Below are positions 16,362 to 23,740 of a stretch of DNA of 39,138 nt, one piece after another (the first letter of the stretch is position 1; each line of letters starts with the position of its first letter). The notes below the pieces were generated by a model. The model made no database searches. It saw nothing but the letters and a program-made list of their open reading frames with translations, and was not told where the DNA came from. This stretch comes from Bacillota bacterium. GTDB lineage: Bacteria > Bacillota > Bacilli > Alicyclobacillales > SLC66. The translations under genes were made by a program, and so were the position numbers. Where the stretch lies: NCBI GenBank assembly GCA_026627345.1, contig JAPNUP010000158.1:1-39138 (forward strand), written 5' to 3'.

Positions 16362-16393
16362 AAAAAGGCATGCCAGAGAAGGCATGCCTTTTT
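16362..16393. terminator. bidirectional intrinsic terminator after proS
   Basis: Perfect 13-base-pair inverted repeat (16362-16374 with 16381-16393) around a six-base loop. The arms begin with five A and end with five T, so it works in either direction. It lies nine bases after the proS stop codon on the minus strand. Confidence 0.9.
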
Positions 16394-16401
16394 CGATGGA
16401 A

Positions 16402-17850
16402 TCAGTAAGAGCGACCAAACCAAACGGTGTACGCGGCATCTTTTTGGCACGCGACGCAGGTCGGCATACGCTCCGGAGGTGAGAATGGGATATTGCGGCT
16501 TGTTGCCCCTGTCTCTTCTTTGACTTTGGCTTCACACGCGGCATCCCCGCACCAACCTGCCAGCGCAAAGCCTTTCTCAGTGCGCACCACTTCGTGTAGC
16601 TGCTCAATCGAGTGAACAGCACGGGAATGGTTGCGTAAAAAGGCGCGCGCATTTTCTAACATGGAGGCCTGAATGTCAATCAGTAGCTCATCTACACGCG
16701 TGCCTAAGTCGGCGAGCGCCACTGGCAGTTTCTCTCCAGAATCACGACGAACGATGATCGCTTGACCGGCTTCGAGATCCCGCGGCCCGATCTCGAGGCG
16801 AATAGGAATGCCTCGCAGTTCGTACTCATTAAACTTCCAACCCGGACTCACATCTTCGCTGGCGTCCATGTCTGTGCGGATGCCGGCGGTACGCAGTGTC
16901 GTCTGAATCTGCTGTGCCGCTTCCAGCACTTGCGCGCGCGCTTTCGCTGGACCGATCGGAATGATCATGACTTGCGTCGGCGCAATGCGCGGCGGTAACT
17001 GCAATCCTCGGTCATCCCCATGGACCATGATCATGGCGCCGAGGATGCGTGTACTGAGTCCCCAAGAAGTCGTGTGCGCGTACTTGCGTTCGTTGTCTTT
17101 ATCGAGAAAACGGATGTCGAAGCTGCGCGCGAAATTCTCGCCCAGATAGTGAGAAGTTCCGGCTTGCACGGCTTTACCGTCTTTCATCATTGCTTCAATC
17201 GAATACGTGGCGACCGCCCCTGGGAATTGCTCTGACGGTGTCTTTTGTCCTTGTAAGACAGGGATGGCCAGTTCATTTTCCACGAAGTCGGTGTACACGG
17301 CTAACATGCGTTCGGTTTCTTCCCGAGCTTCTTGCTCAGTAGCATGTGCGGTATGACCTTCCTGCCAAAGAAATTCGCTGGTGCGAAGGAAGGGAAGCGT
17401 TCGTTTTTCCCAACGCACGACGTTTGCCCACTGATTGATGAGCAACGGCAAATCGCGGTACGACTGAATCCACTGGCTGTACATGTGCCCGATGATCGTT
17501 TCTGACGTGGGGCGAACAGCGAGACGTTCTTCGAGCTTCTCGTCGCCGACTTCTGTCACCCACGGTAACTCTGGATTAAACCCTTCGACGTGTTCTTTTT
17601 CTTTTTGCAAAAAGCTTTCCGGGATAAATAGAGGGAAGTAGGCATTGCGGTGCCCGGTTTCCTTGAAACGGCGGTCGAGTTCACGCTGTACTGCCTCCCA
17701 GAGTGCAAAACCGTCTGGTTTAAACACGATACATCCGCGAACGGGCGCATAATCCATGAGGTTCGCCTTTGTAATGACATCGATATACCAACGGGAAAAA
17801 TCCTCGCCCTGTGGTGTGATCGCCTGCACAAATTCTTTGTCTTTAGCCAT
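16402..17850 (-). CDS. proS: proline--tRNA ligase, archaeal/eukaryote-like short type
   Basis: A 482-residue class II aminoacyl-tRNA synthetase that charges tRNA-Pro. Visible features: motif 2 region with VRWEKRT and LRTSEFLWQEGHT, the preceding RPTSET, the motif 3 region WGLSTRILGAMIM, and the anticodon-binding domain from about residue 290. The C-terminal zinc-type domain has paired cysteines (CGDAAC, CVAC), and the chain ends in a tyrosine. No large editing insertion is present between motifs 2 and 3. This is the type 3 ProRS rather than the longer bacterial type found in E. coli. The start ATG 17850 follows GGGGGT. tRNA-Pro(CGG) lies 5 kb away. Confidence 0.95.
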   Translation of the reverse strand: MAKDKEFVQAITPQGEDFSRWYIDVITKANLMDYAPVRGCIVFKPDGFALWEAVQRELDRRFKETGHRNAYFPLFIPESFLQKEKEHVEGFNPELPWVTEVGDEKLEERLAVRPTSETIIGHMYSQWIQSYRDLPLLINQWANVVRWEKRTLPFLRTSEFLWQEGHTAHATEQEAREETERMLAVYTDFVENELAIPVLQGQKTPSEQFPGAVATYSIEAMMKDGKAVQAGTSHYLGENFARSFDIRFLDKDNERKYAHTTSWGLSTRILGAMIMVHGDDRGLQLPPRIAPTQVMIIPIGPAKARAQVLEAAQQIQTTLRTAGIRTDMDASEDVSPGWKFNEYELRGIPIRLEIGPRDLEAGQAIIVRRDSGEKLPVALADLGTRVDELLIDIQASMLENARAFLRNHSRAVHSIEQLHEVVRTEKGFALAGWCGDAACEAKVKEETGATSRNIPFSPPERMPTCVACQKDAAYTVWFGRSY

Positions 17851-17875
17851 ACGTACCCCCTACAAATGACGATTC

Positions 17876-17903
17876 TTCATAGCATCGTCTGCCTTGTACC
17901 CAA
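17876..17903 (-). promoter_or_regulatory. candidate promoter of proS
   Basis: On the minus strand TTGGGT (17898-17903), a 16-base spacer and TGC-TATGAA (-10 at 17876-17881, with an extended -10 TG) precede the start by about 26 bases. A six-base inverted repeat (17868-17873/17884-17889) spans the -10. The 84-base upstream gap is too short for a typical T-box leader, and none is seen. Confidence 0.35.
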
Positions 17904-17934
17904 ACATACCTTACTGTCGCACAAATTGCGAGAG

Positions 17935-18534
17935 TCAGGCAAGCGCAAATCCTTCGAGCAGTGCCTGTCGTGGCGTGATGCGAAAGAGACAGGCAGGCTG
18001 TCCCGAGCGAATCCACTCCTGACGCCAAGCAGGTGATAATGCTTCGCAACTGATCGTGTCGATCTGAGCGATCGCCGAACATTTGCGCAGCCCTTGCAAC
18101 GATGCCACGTTATCCTGCGCGATAAAGCACAGATAGCTATCCATTTCCTTTGCAAGCAGTCCAAAAAGGTGCGCTTTGGCCATGAGTTGAAGGCCTTTTC
18201 CGCGGGCCTGAGGTACGATATACGTCCCGAGAAGGGCAGTACGCTGTATCGGATCGTGCAAGGCCGCGACGATCATACCGAGTGGCCGCTCTGCGCCTTG
18301 TTGCACAAGTGTCCAGGCAGACGGTGTCCGCGCATCGGCAAGATATGTCACTTCGAGCGTTGCACCGTGTTGTAACGCTGCCGTGGCGTCAGCCAACGGC
18401 CACTCGTAACGCCGCCAACGGTCATCTGCTTCGTCTTGATAGAAACGAATACAGTCGTGCGAAAACGATACGCAGTCGGCGGATTCTAGAGGCCGCAAAA
18501 AGTAGTCGCGGTGGCTCGAATCACTCTGGGACAT
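17935..18534 (-). CDS. GNAT-family N-acetyltransferase-like protein
   Basis: A 199-residue protein with a GNAT-like core. The acetyl-CoA-binding segment can be read around residues 100-120 as LLGTYIVPQARGKGLQ, matching the R/Q-x-x-G-x-G/A pattern of motif A. The N-terminal segment is consistent with the family's beta-strands, and the C-terminal part is variable. The acceptor is unknown. The start ATG 18534 has GAGG eleven bases upstream, slightly far. It is upstream of proS on the same strand with its own gap of 84 bases. Confidence 0.72.
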   Translation of the reverse strand: MSQSDSSHRDYFLRPLESADCVSFSHDCIRFYQDEADDRWRRYEWPLADATAALQHGATLEVTYLADARTPSAWTLVQQGAERPLGMIVAALHDPIQRTALLGTYIVPQARGKGLQLMAKAHLFGLLAKEMDSYLCFIAQDNVASLQGLRKCSAIAQIDTISCEALSPAWRQEWIRSGQPACLFRITPRQALLEGFALA

Positions 18535-18578
18535 GTAGATTCACGCCTCATTCGGATATTCTCATTTGAGGAAAGAAG

Positions 18579-18587
18579 TTGTACAAT
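18579..18587 (+). promoter_or_regulatory. candidate -10/operator of the small XRE gene
   Basis: TTGTACAA is a perfect 8-base palindrome (18579-18586) overlapping the -10-like TACAAT (18582-18587), about 20 bases before the start codon. No good -35 is seen. It could be an autoregulatory site. Confidence 0.3.
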
Positions 18588-18607
18588 AGTGAAAAAGGGG
18601 TGTACTC

Positions 18608-18838
18608 ATGAAAAGCACACTAGCCGAGCGAGTTAAAGAAAGACGCACCCAGGCTGGACTGTCCGTACAAGAACTGGCACGGCGCGCCAAGGTCTCTGCC
18701 AGCTACATTTATGCGATTGAATCCGGCGCAAGGGGCTCTCATATCGATAAGATCACGCGCATTGCGCAGGCGCTTGGCGCGTCTGTATCTGACCTTTGGC
18801 CTGCTGAAGACCCTGCCTCATCTTGCCTGGAGGAATGA
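18608..18838 (+). CDS. small XRE-family regulator
   Basis: A 76-residue protein that is essentially a lone helix-turn-helix domain: LAERVKERRTQAGLSVQELA, then KVSASYIYAIESGARG, ending in a short acidic tail (AEDPASSCLEE). It has no ligand-binding domain, like many small transcriptional repressors. The start ATG 18608 follows GGGGTG. It is divergent from the GNAT gene and upstream of the Fur-family gene. Target unknown; self-regulation is plausible. Confidence 0.8.
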   Translation: MKSTLAERVKERRTQAGLSVQELARRAKVSASYIYAIESGARGSHIDKITRIAQALGASVSDLWPAEDPASSCLEE

Positions 18839-19005
18839 TGTGCCACTGACGCACATGATGCCTTGTCCACGTCGATGCGAGAACCGTTCAATCTGATCGG
18901 CGTTCGCCAACACACCAGTACCCACTATCTTCATCATATACTGTACCCTATGGTTTCACCAAGTGAGCGATCTGTCCGCGTCTGTAGGCTTCATCATTCT
19001 CTTCA

Positions 19006-19035
19006 TTGCGCGAATGTGCCTTTGACGGGTACAAT
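19006..19035 (+). promoter_or_regulatory. candidate promoter of the Fur-family gene
   Basis: TTGCGC (19006-19011), an 18-base spacer and TACAAT (19030-19035) lie 19 bases before the start codon at 19055. The spacing is good, but the -35 is a partial match. Confidence 0.42.
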
Positions 19036-19054
19036 GAGAGCAGGGGGGAACCTC

Positions 19055-19501
19055 ATGCAAGCTGATACTTATATGTCTGAACTGCGCGACCGTGGTTATC
19101 GTTTGACTGGGAAACGCAAGATGATCCTGGAGTTTTTGTTGACTCATAATCGCTATATCAGTGCGCGTGAATTGATCGATCACATGAAAAGCAACTATCC
19201 TACCCTTAGTTTCGAGACCGTGTATCGCAATTTGAAGACGCTTCGCGATGAAGGCATGATTGAGGAGTCGTCTTTCGGAGATAACGAGACCAAGTACCGG
19301 ATCGCATGTCAGGATGAGCACCATCATCACTACATCTGCATCGAATGCGGACAGACAATGACGATCGAGCATTGTCCGATGCCAGCGCTTGGACACGAGC
19401 CGGAGGGATTCCATATCCTTCGCCATCGTTTCGAGGTACTCGGTATCTGCGCGCAGTGTCAAGCGCAGGCCAGAGCTCAGGTGAAGCCTACGCTTGAGTG
19501 A
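19055..19501 (+). CDS. Fur-family metalloregulator, Zur-like
   Basis: A 148-residue Fur/Zur/PerR-type repressor. An N-terminal winged helix (RLTGKRKMILEFLL, then FETVYRNLKTLRDEGMI) is followed by a metal-binding, dimerisation region. His89-His92 lead into YICIECG (Cys95, Cys98), CPM follows at 107, and a second pair C132/C135 (CAQC) completes a structural Zn(Cys)4 site. The histidine cluster and CPM resemble zinc-responsive Zur more than PerR, but metal specificity cannot be assigned from sequence alone. The start ATG 19055 follows AGGGGGGAA. The open frame continues upstream to 18863, but that part crosses the promoter. Confidence 0.88.
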   Translation: MQADTYMSELRDRGYRLTGKRKMILEFLLTHNRYISARELIDHMKSNYPTLSFETVYRNLKTLRDEGMIEESSFGDNETKYRIACQDEHHHHYICIECGQTMTIEHCPMPALGHEPEGFHILRHRFEVLGICAQCQAQARAQVKPTLE

Positions 19502-19550
19502 AGGTGCAGGTCATAGAGAGGCGAACTTTCAGGTAAGGGTGGTGTGATGG

Positions 19551-19841
19551 GTGCAGATCGATAAGCTGCGTGACCGCACAGTGGATCAGTTGTTTGAAGC
19601 GATGCTAAAACTAGAGACGGTCGAAGAGTGCTATCAGTTCTTCGATGATTTGTGCACGGTCGGCGAAGTACAGTCTCTCGCGCAACGGCTGGAAGTGGCG
19701 AGGATGCTTCGGCAAGGAATGACTTATAACCATATCGAAGCAGAGACTGGAGCTAGTACCGCGACCATCAGTCGCGTCAAGCGCTGTTTGCACTACGGTT
19801 CTGATGGATACCACTTGGCGCTCGATCGGCTGAAACGCTAA
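19551..19841 (+). CDS. YerC/YecD-family TrpR-like DNA-binding protein
   Basis: A 96-residue protein with the Trp-repressor-like helix-turn-helix fold. A leading helical part (FDDLCTVGEVQSLAQRLEVA) precedes LRQGMTYNHIEAETGASTATISRVKRCL, the hallmark of the YerC/YecD family common in Firmicutes. Its ligand and target are unknown to me. The start is GTG 19551, preceded by AAGGGTGGTG. It lies 49 bases after the Fur-family gene and may be co-transcribed with it. Confidence 0.88.
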   Translation: MQIDKLRDRTVDQLFEAMLKLETVEECYQFFDDLCTVGEVQSLAQRLEVARMLRQGMTYNHIEAETGASTATISRVKRCLHYGSDGYHLALDRLKR

Positions 19842-19871
19842 AGTCCGCCACATCATCGAGGCGGACTTTAG
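19838..19871. terminator. hairpin between convergent yerC-like and transglutaminase genes
   Basis: Perfect 12-base-pair inverted repeat (19838-19849 with 19860-19871) overlapping the yerC-like stop codon. No real T-run follows on either strand, so termination efficiency is uncertain. Confidence 0.55.
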
Positions 19872-19889
19872 CACTCTCTTCACTGTAGG

Positions 19890-22037
19890 TTAGCGTTTGG
19901 ACATGCTGGTCGCTATCTGATCGGCGACTTGCGCATGCGTCGCTGCTAAGCTGGTCGTATCGGTAGAGAATTCACTGGTGATGCCATAGCCAAGACCACT
20001 TGCATCCTCGATGGCCGTCCAGGTCGGGTCAAACGGCTGCCACTTCGTACCATTCCACACGTTGAGCCACTCATGGGCATCATTTGCATTCGTATCCTTG
20101 AAATCAGGCTTGGTCCATGCGGAGTTGGCATACCCTCCGACTGTTTGCGTTGGAATGCCCACCGAGCGAAGCAAGGCGGCGCCGAGTTGCGCCATGTTCT
20201 CACATACCCCAAGCTGTTCATTCCAAGTCGTTAGCGCGTCGGTAAAAATGTACTGCGCATTTGGCGCCAACTCTGCATTGTTGTAGGAGATATCACCTGC
20301 GACGTAGTTGTTGATAGCGGCAATGGCGCCTTCGAGGCTGGTGCTGTTCTCGAGAAGCGTGTCGGCGACTGTCGTGAACTGTGGGCTCATATTGTAGTCC
20401 ATCGCGGAAGAAGGAAGCAGCGCCTGTAGTTGTGCAGACGGTGTTTGCCCGCTGACTGTCACCTGATAGTCGATCGGATAAGAAAAATTGGTGCTAGACT
20501 GCGTCATCAGCGTCAGGTAGTTTTTCATGAGCGACACACTGACATTGCCCGTAAAAGGACTCTCGACCAGCGCACCAAAATGTCCACTGCTGTCTACAGG
20601 CAGACGGTAGTCCCACTCTTGTGCGGGTGTTGCGCCATTCAAGACCACGGTGACAGCTTTGACCTTATTGGCAAAAGAGCCTGAGACTGTCCCGGCCACA
20701 GGAATCCAGTCGCCTTGTGCCGAGTAAGGTAGATAGGTGACAGCACCATCAGACTGTGCGGCGACGGAGGACAGGTCAGTGGGTAACGGCATGATCCCAG
20801 TGTACTGCGTCGGTAGTGAAAACGGCTGGGATTGCAGGCTGGACAAACCAACGGTAATGACAATCGGGACACTGTATAGATCACCCGTCTGCGCCTGGAT
20901 GGTGTAGATGCCTGGTTTCGTTGGCGTGAAGTAGGCCAACGTCTGCTGTTTGTTGTTCGGCCCACCACTCCATTCGTCCACTGTGTCTGTCGTAATGAGT
21001 GCATCAGGGCTGTTGACATGCCAGATCGTCTGTGAAGGCGTGATGTTGTGGCTGTTGTCATAGGCGAACAGGTATAGCATCTGCCCTGGTTTGGCCGTAA
21101 CGAACCGCGTATTTTGCGTGCTCGCTGATGCGGTGGGCGACGTGTCTTGAGCGGAGATAAAGAAAGCTTCGCTTGCCCGCTGCCAGTAGACCGCATCAGA
21201 GGTAGCCTGATTCTGTAGCGTGACGGTCGGCACTGCTTGTCCCTCAAGTGTCGGCAATCCTGAAGGTGGAAGCGTTCCGATCGGCAGAACCGCTGCACTC
21301 GCTGAACCGCTGCCTTGCACAGTCGCAGTAGCGCCGACAGATACGGCTGTACCTGTGGTTACAGGCGTCGTCGCACTAGTCCCGCTACCTTGTGAACTCG
21401 TGCCTGATGAGCTTGATGCGCCATTGCCTCCGCTGCTACTCGTCTGTGAGCTCGTCGAAGCGGAGCTTGTCCCAGTAGTGGTGCCTACAACGCTACCTGT
21501 GTCAGTGCTGGCAGTGGTCGTCGTACTGCCCACTTGGACAGTCCAAGCCGCGCCATTCCACTGGTTCTGAATCGAAAGGCGCTTTAGCAGTTGCATGACG
21601 TAGTAAATTGGAACATAAGTGGTGAACTGACCGGTCCGCGGGTCTTTGCGCACAAGGCGGATGACGTTGTCTACCACCGGGTTGTGATTGACTGTGATGG
21701 TGAGATGGCCAACGGTCGGAAGACGTAACGTACTCGTATTAGCGGGATACTGCGGGTCCGTCACATCCCACACGCGGCTGACGCCATTCCAGTGATTGTG
21801 CAGTTGAAGCTTGGCCATCAGTTGCATCACAGCTGTCAGAGGCATGTATGTCGTGTTGTGAACGATAAAGGCGGATGGACGGCTAAGGACGGAACCATTG
21901 ATCACAATTTCACTCTGTTTGGCGGATACCGTCGCAGCAGAGGCCATCTCCGCAGGGGCGAGCGTCGCGCCGAGCGTCAGTGCAGTCGCACACAGTAAGC
22001 CGATCGATTTACGCATCTTCGAGGTCATCTGTTTCAA
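19890..22037 (-). CDS. secreted transglutaminase-like protein with copper-amine-oxidase-N-type repeats
   Basis: A 715-residue exported protein. An N-terminal signal peptide runs to about residue 34. It is followed by two related repeats (about 40-90 and 115-170) with HNHWNGVSRVWDV and IQNQWNGAAWTVQV, resembling the copper amine oxidase N-terminal domain used by many Firmicutes envelope proteins. A Ser/Thr/Gly-rich linker spans about 170-245, then comes a long middle region. The C-terminal transglutaminase-like fold has Cys612 (GVCENMAQ), His655 (DAHEWLN) and Asp670 (PFDPTW). It may be a cell-wall or peptide-modifying protease or transglutaminase. The TTG 22037 start has GGAGG eleven bases upstream. 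ATG 22028 is an alternative. Confidence 0.85.
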   Translation of the reverse strand: MKQMTSKMRKSIGLLCATALTLGATLAPAEMASAATVSAKQSEIVINGSVLSRPSAFIVHNTTYMPLTAVMQLMAKLQLHNHWNGVSRVWDVTDPQYPANTSTLRLPTVGHLTITVNHNPVVDNVIRLVRKDPRTGQFTTYVPIYYVMQLLKRLSIQNQWNGAAWTVQVGSTTTTASTDTGSVVGTTTGTSSASTSSQTSSSGGNGASSSSGTSSQGSGTSATTPVTTGTAVSVGATATVQGSGSASAAVLPIGTLPPSGLPTLEGQAVPTVTLQNQATSDAVYWQRASEAFFISAQDTSPTASASTQNTRFVTAKPGQMLYLFAYDNSHNITPSQTIWHVNSPDALITTDTVDEWSGGPNNKQQTLAYFTPTKPGIYTIQAQTGDLYSVPIVITVGLSSLQSQPFSLPTQYTGIMPLPTDLSSVAAQSDGAVTYLPYSAQGDWIPVAGTVSGSFANKVKAVTVVLNGATPAQEWDYRLPVDSSGHFGALVESPFTGNVSVSLMKNYLTLMTQSSTNFSYPIDYQVTVSGQTPSAQLQALLPSSAMDYNMSPQFTTVADTLLENSTSLEGAIAAINNYVAGDISYNNAELAPNAQYIFTDALTTWNEQLGVCENMAQLGAALLRSVGIPTQTVGGYANSAWTKPDFKDTNANDAHEWLNVWNGTKWQPFDPTWTAIEDASGLGYGITSEFSTDTTSLAATHAQVADQIATSMSKR

Positions 22038-22166
22038 TAGTCACTCAGCCTCCATCCTCATCTGTTTGGTGTACTTCTAGTCATAACACAGATACAGAGT
22101 ACTGACCAGATGAGATATTTGCCTGTTCATCTACGAAGCGCATGAGGGACATGAACGCGGCACATG

Positions 22167-22910
22167 TTAATCTTGTGCAGGCGCCGTCAATGCCTGTAGA
22201 AACGCGATGAGTTGCTCACTACGGTCCACCTCATAGGTACAATCGCGAGGATGGGAAACATGGTGCCGATTAATGAAAAGGCCGTCCGCACCAAACTGTT
22301 GCGCCGGTTCGACATCGTTGAAGTAGTGGTCGCCGATCGACAGGATACGGTCTGGCTTGACGGAGAACTGCTCGCATAATCGGGCCAGAATCGCCTGCGT
22401 GTTTTTCGGCTTTTGGGCAGCATAGGTAATATCGGCGAAAAAGTCCCGCACGCCGAGTGCCTGAAGGATTACAGAGCTGTCTTGCTCTGGACTATTCGTG
22501 GCGAGGCAGCAGATAGGCCGGCCGGTGGCTGCGGTCTCTTTTAGCCAAGGCGCCAGTCCGGCGATCAGACGTGTCTCGTGTGGGTGGTTCATCATATACG
22601 TGCGCGTCTGAAGGAAACTTGCTTCCAAATCTTCTGGCTTGGCGCCATGCTGAACGCCTAGGGCTTGGATGATCCACCAATAGTCTCCGATATAAAAGGA
22701 ACCGTAGTCGGTGCTGACATGACTGCCCACTTTCAGAGTGGACGTACCAGACAAAACGGCCTGGTAGTCGGCCAACAATGCGTCTCTCTGATCGGGAATT
22801 CGATCGCTCACGTAACCTAGATAGCGGTCGAAATGCTCCTCGGAATCGTATAAGGTGCCGTCAAAGTCAAATAAAATCAAGTCATAGCTGCGCTGCGGCA
22901 GGTGGTTCAT
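22167..22910 (-). CDS. HAD-superfamily hydrolase, phosphoglycolate-phosphatase-like
   Basis: A 247-residue phosphatase-type HAD protein. Motif I is LFDFDGTLYDS (Asp15 nucleophile, Asp17), motif II is in LATNS, the lysine of motif III lies in QKPKN, and motif IV is IGDHYFNDV. A helical cap of about 80 residues follows motif I, the C1 arrangement of phosphoglycolate phosphatase and beta-phosphoglucomutase relatives. The substrate is unknown. The start ATG 22910 follows GAGGAG nine bases upstream. It is upstream of the transglutaminase-like gene on the same strand with a 129-base gap, so the two need not share a role. Confidence 0.84.
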   Translation of the reverse strand: MNHLPQRSYDLILFDFDGTLYDSEEHFDRYLGYVSDRIPDQRDALLADYQAVLSGTSTLKVGSHVSTDYGSFYIGDYWWIIQALGVQHGAKPEDLEASFLQTRTYMMNHPHETRLIAGLAPWLKETAATGRPICCLATNSPEQDSSVILQALGVRDFFADITYAAQKPKNTQAILARLCEQFSVKPDRILSIGDHYFNDVEPAQQFGADGLFINRHHVSHPRDCTYEVDRSEQLIAFLQALTAPAQD

Positions 22911-23025
22911 CTTGTCACGCTCCTCGACTGTCTACGTCCATCATACCCCAATAAGCGCCTATATCGCTTTGCGAATGTGTGAATTTTGCATCATTCTATA
23001 GGGCCGTTGCTGAACGTTTGCCCAT

Positions 23026-23055
23026 TTGACGCCGAGCGTGAAAGGGTGCTATAGT
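23026..23055 (+). promoter_or_regulatory. promoter of the tRNA-Pro gene
   Basis: TTGACG (23026-23031), an 18-base spacer and TATAGT (23050-23055) are close to sigma-A consensus and end 12 bases before the mature tRNA 5' end. Confidence 0.7.
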
Positions 23056-23067
23056 ATCCCTTGTCAT

Positions 23068-23144
23068 CGGAATGTAGCTCAGGTTGGTAGAGCGCACGGT
23101 TCGGGACCGTGAGGCCGCAGGTTCGAATCCTGTCATTCCGACCA
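23068..23144 (+). tRNA. tRNA-Pro (anticodon CGG)
   Basis: All four arms can be drawn. The acceptor arm is CGGAATG with CATTCCG, and the D-arm is GCTC/GAGC. The anticodon stem CACGG/CCGTG encloses the loop TTCGGGA (anticodon CGG, reading CCG). The T-arm is GCAGG/CCTGT with TTCGAAT. The discriminator A and the 3'-CCA are encoded. It has its own promoter and a downstream hairpin. An antisense ORF across it is spurious. Confidence 0.97.
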
Positions 23145-23157
23145 TAGAATCCATTCT

Positions 23158-23187
23158 AGCACCCGTCATTTCATGGCGGGTGCTTTT
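23158..23187 (+). terminator. hairpin after tRNA-Pro, upstream of purE
   Basis: An 11-base-pair stem with one G-T pair (23158-23168 with 23174-23184), a five-base loop and four T (23184-23187). It would end tRNA transcription or attenuate read-through into purE, whose start is only 28 bases beyond. Confidence 0.72.
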
Positions 23188-23214
23188 CATAACAGGTGAG
23201 AGAGGTTGGAAGCG

Positions 23215-23721
23215 GTGGCTGATCCATTAGAGCAGCAAAAGCCGATCGTGGGCGTGATTATGGGCAGTACGTCCGATTACGGGACGATGAAAGCGGCGGT
23301 CGAGATCTTGCAGCACTTTGGTGTACCTGTCGAGACGGAGGTCGTGTCCGCACACCGTACTCCGGACAAGCTCTTTGACTATGCGAAAAGTGCACGCGAC
23401 AGAGGCTTGCACGTCATCATTGCAGGTGCGGGCGGTGCAGCACACCTGCCAGGCATGACCGCGTCCATGACCACGCTTCCTGTGATCGGTGTACCAGTGA
23501 TGTCGAAGGCCTTACAAGGCCTTGATAGTCTGCTGTCGATCGTGCAAATGCCAGGTGGCGTGCCTGTAGCGACTGTGGCGATTGGCGCGGCTGGCGCCAA
23601 GAATGCGGGGCTTCTCGCGGTGTCGATTCTGGCTTTGCAAGACGTTGATCTCGCGAGCCGGCTCGAAAAATATCGCCAGCAACAGACAGACGACGTATTG
23701 GCGGCTACACTGGATGGATAA
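23215..23721 (+). CDS. purE: N5-carboxyaminoimidazole ribonucleotide mutase (PurE)
   Basis: A 168-residue class I PurE, which converts N5-CAIR to CAIR in purine synthesis, paired with PurK. The conserved blocks are present: [12 protein letters not shown] near the N-terminus, [12 protein letters not shown] with the key His, and [11 protein letters not shown]. The start is GTG 23215, ten bases after GAGAGG. The TTG at 23206 abuts that SD. No separate promoter or PurR-box pattern could be found in the short gap after the tRNA hairpin. It is followed directly by purK. Confidence 0.95.
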   Translation: MADPLEQQKPIVGVIMGSTSDYGTMKAAVEILQHFGVPVETEVVSAHRTPDKLFDYAKSARDRGLHVIIAGAGGAAHLPGMTASMTTLPVIGVPVMSKALQGLDSLLSIVQMPGGVPVATVAIGAAGAKNAGLLAVSILALQDVDLASRLEKYRQQQTDDVLAATLDG

Positions 23722-23740
23722 AGAGGAGAGGTTGCTGCCG

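Noticed and set aside
18839-19054. Possible small gene or upstream extension of the Fur-family protein
   Set aside because: It crosses a predicted promoter, and the SD at 19043-19049 belongs to ATG 19055. A 6-base-pair hairpin at 18838-18856 lacks a T-run.
21220-21570. Plus-strand ORF rich in Val, Pro and Leu
   Set aside because: It is the antisense of the low-complexity Ser/Thr/Gly linker of the transglutaminase-like protein.
22025-22067. Repeated TCATCTGTTT near the transglutaminase start
   Set aside because: Only ten bases repeated twice, one copy inside the coding region; no supporting structure.
22996-23190. Minus-strand ORF with GMTGFEPAASRSRT-like translation
   Set aside because: It is the antisense reading of tRNA-Pro, a well-known spurious annotation; the tRNA structure explains the sequence.
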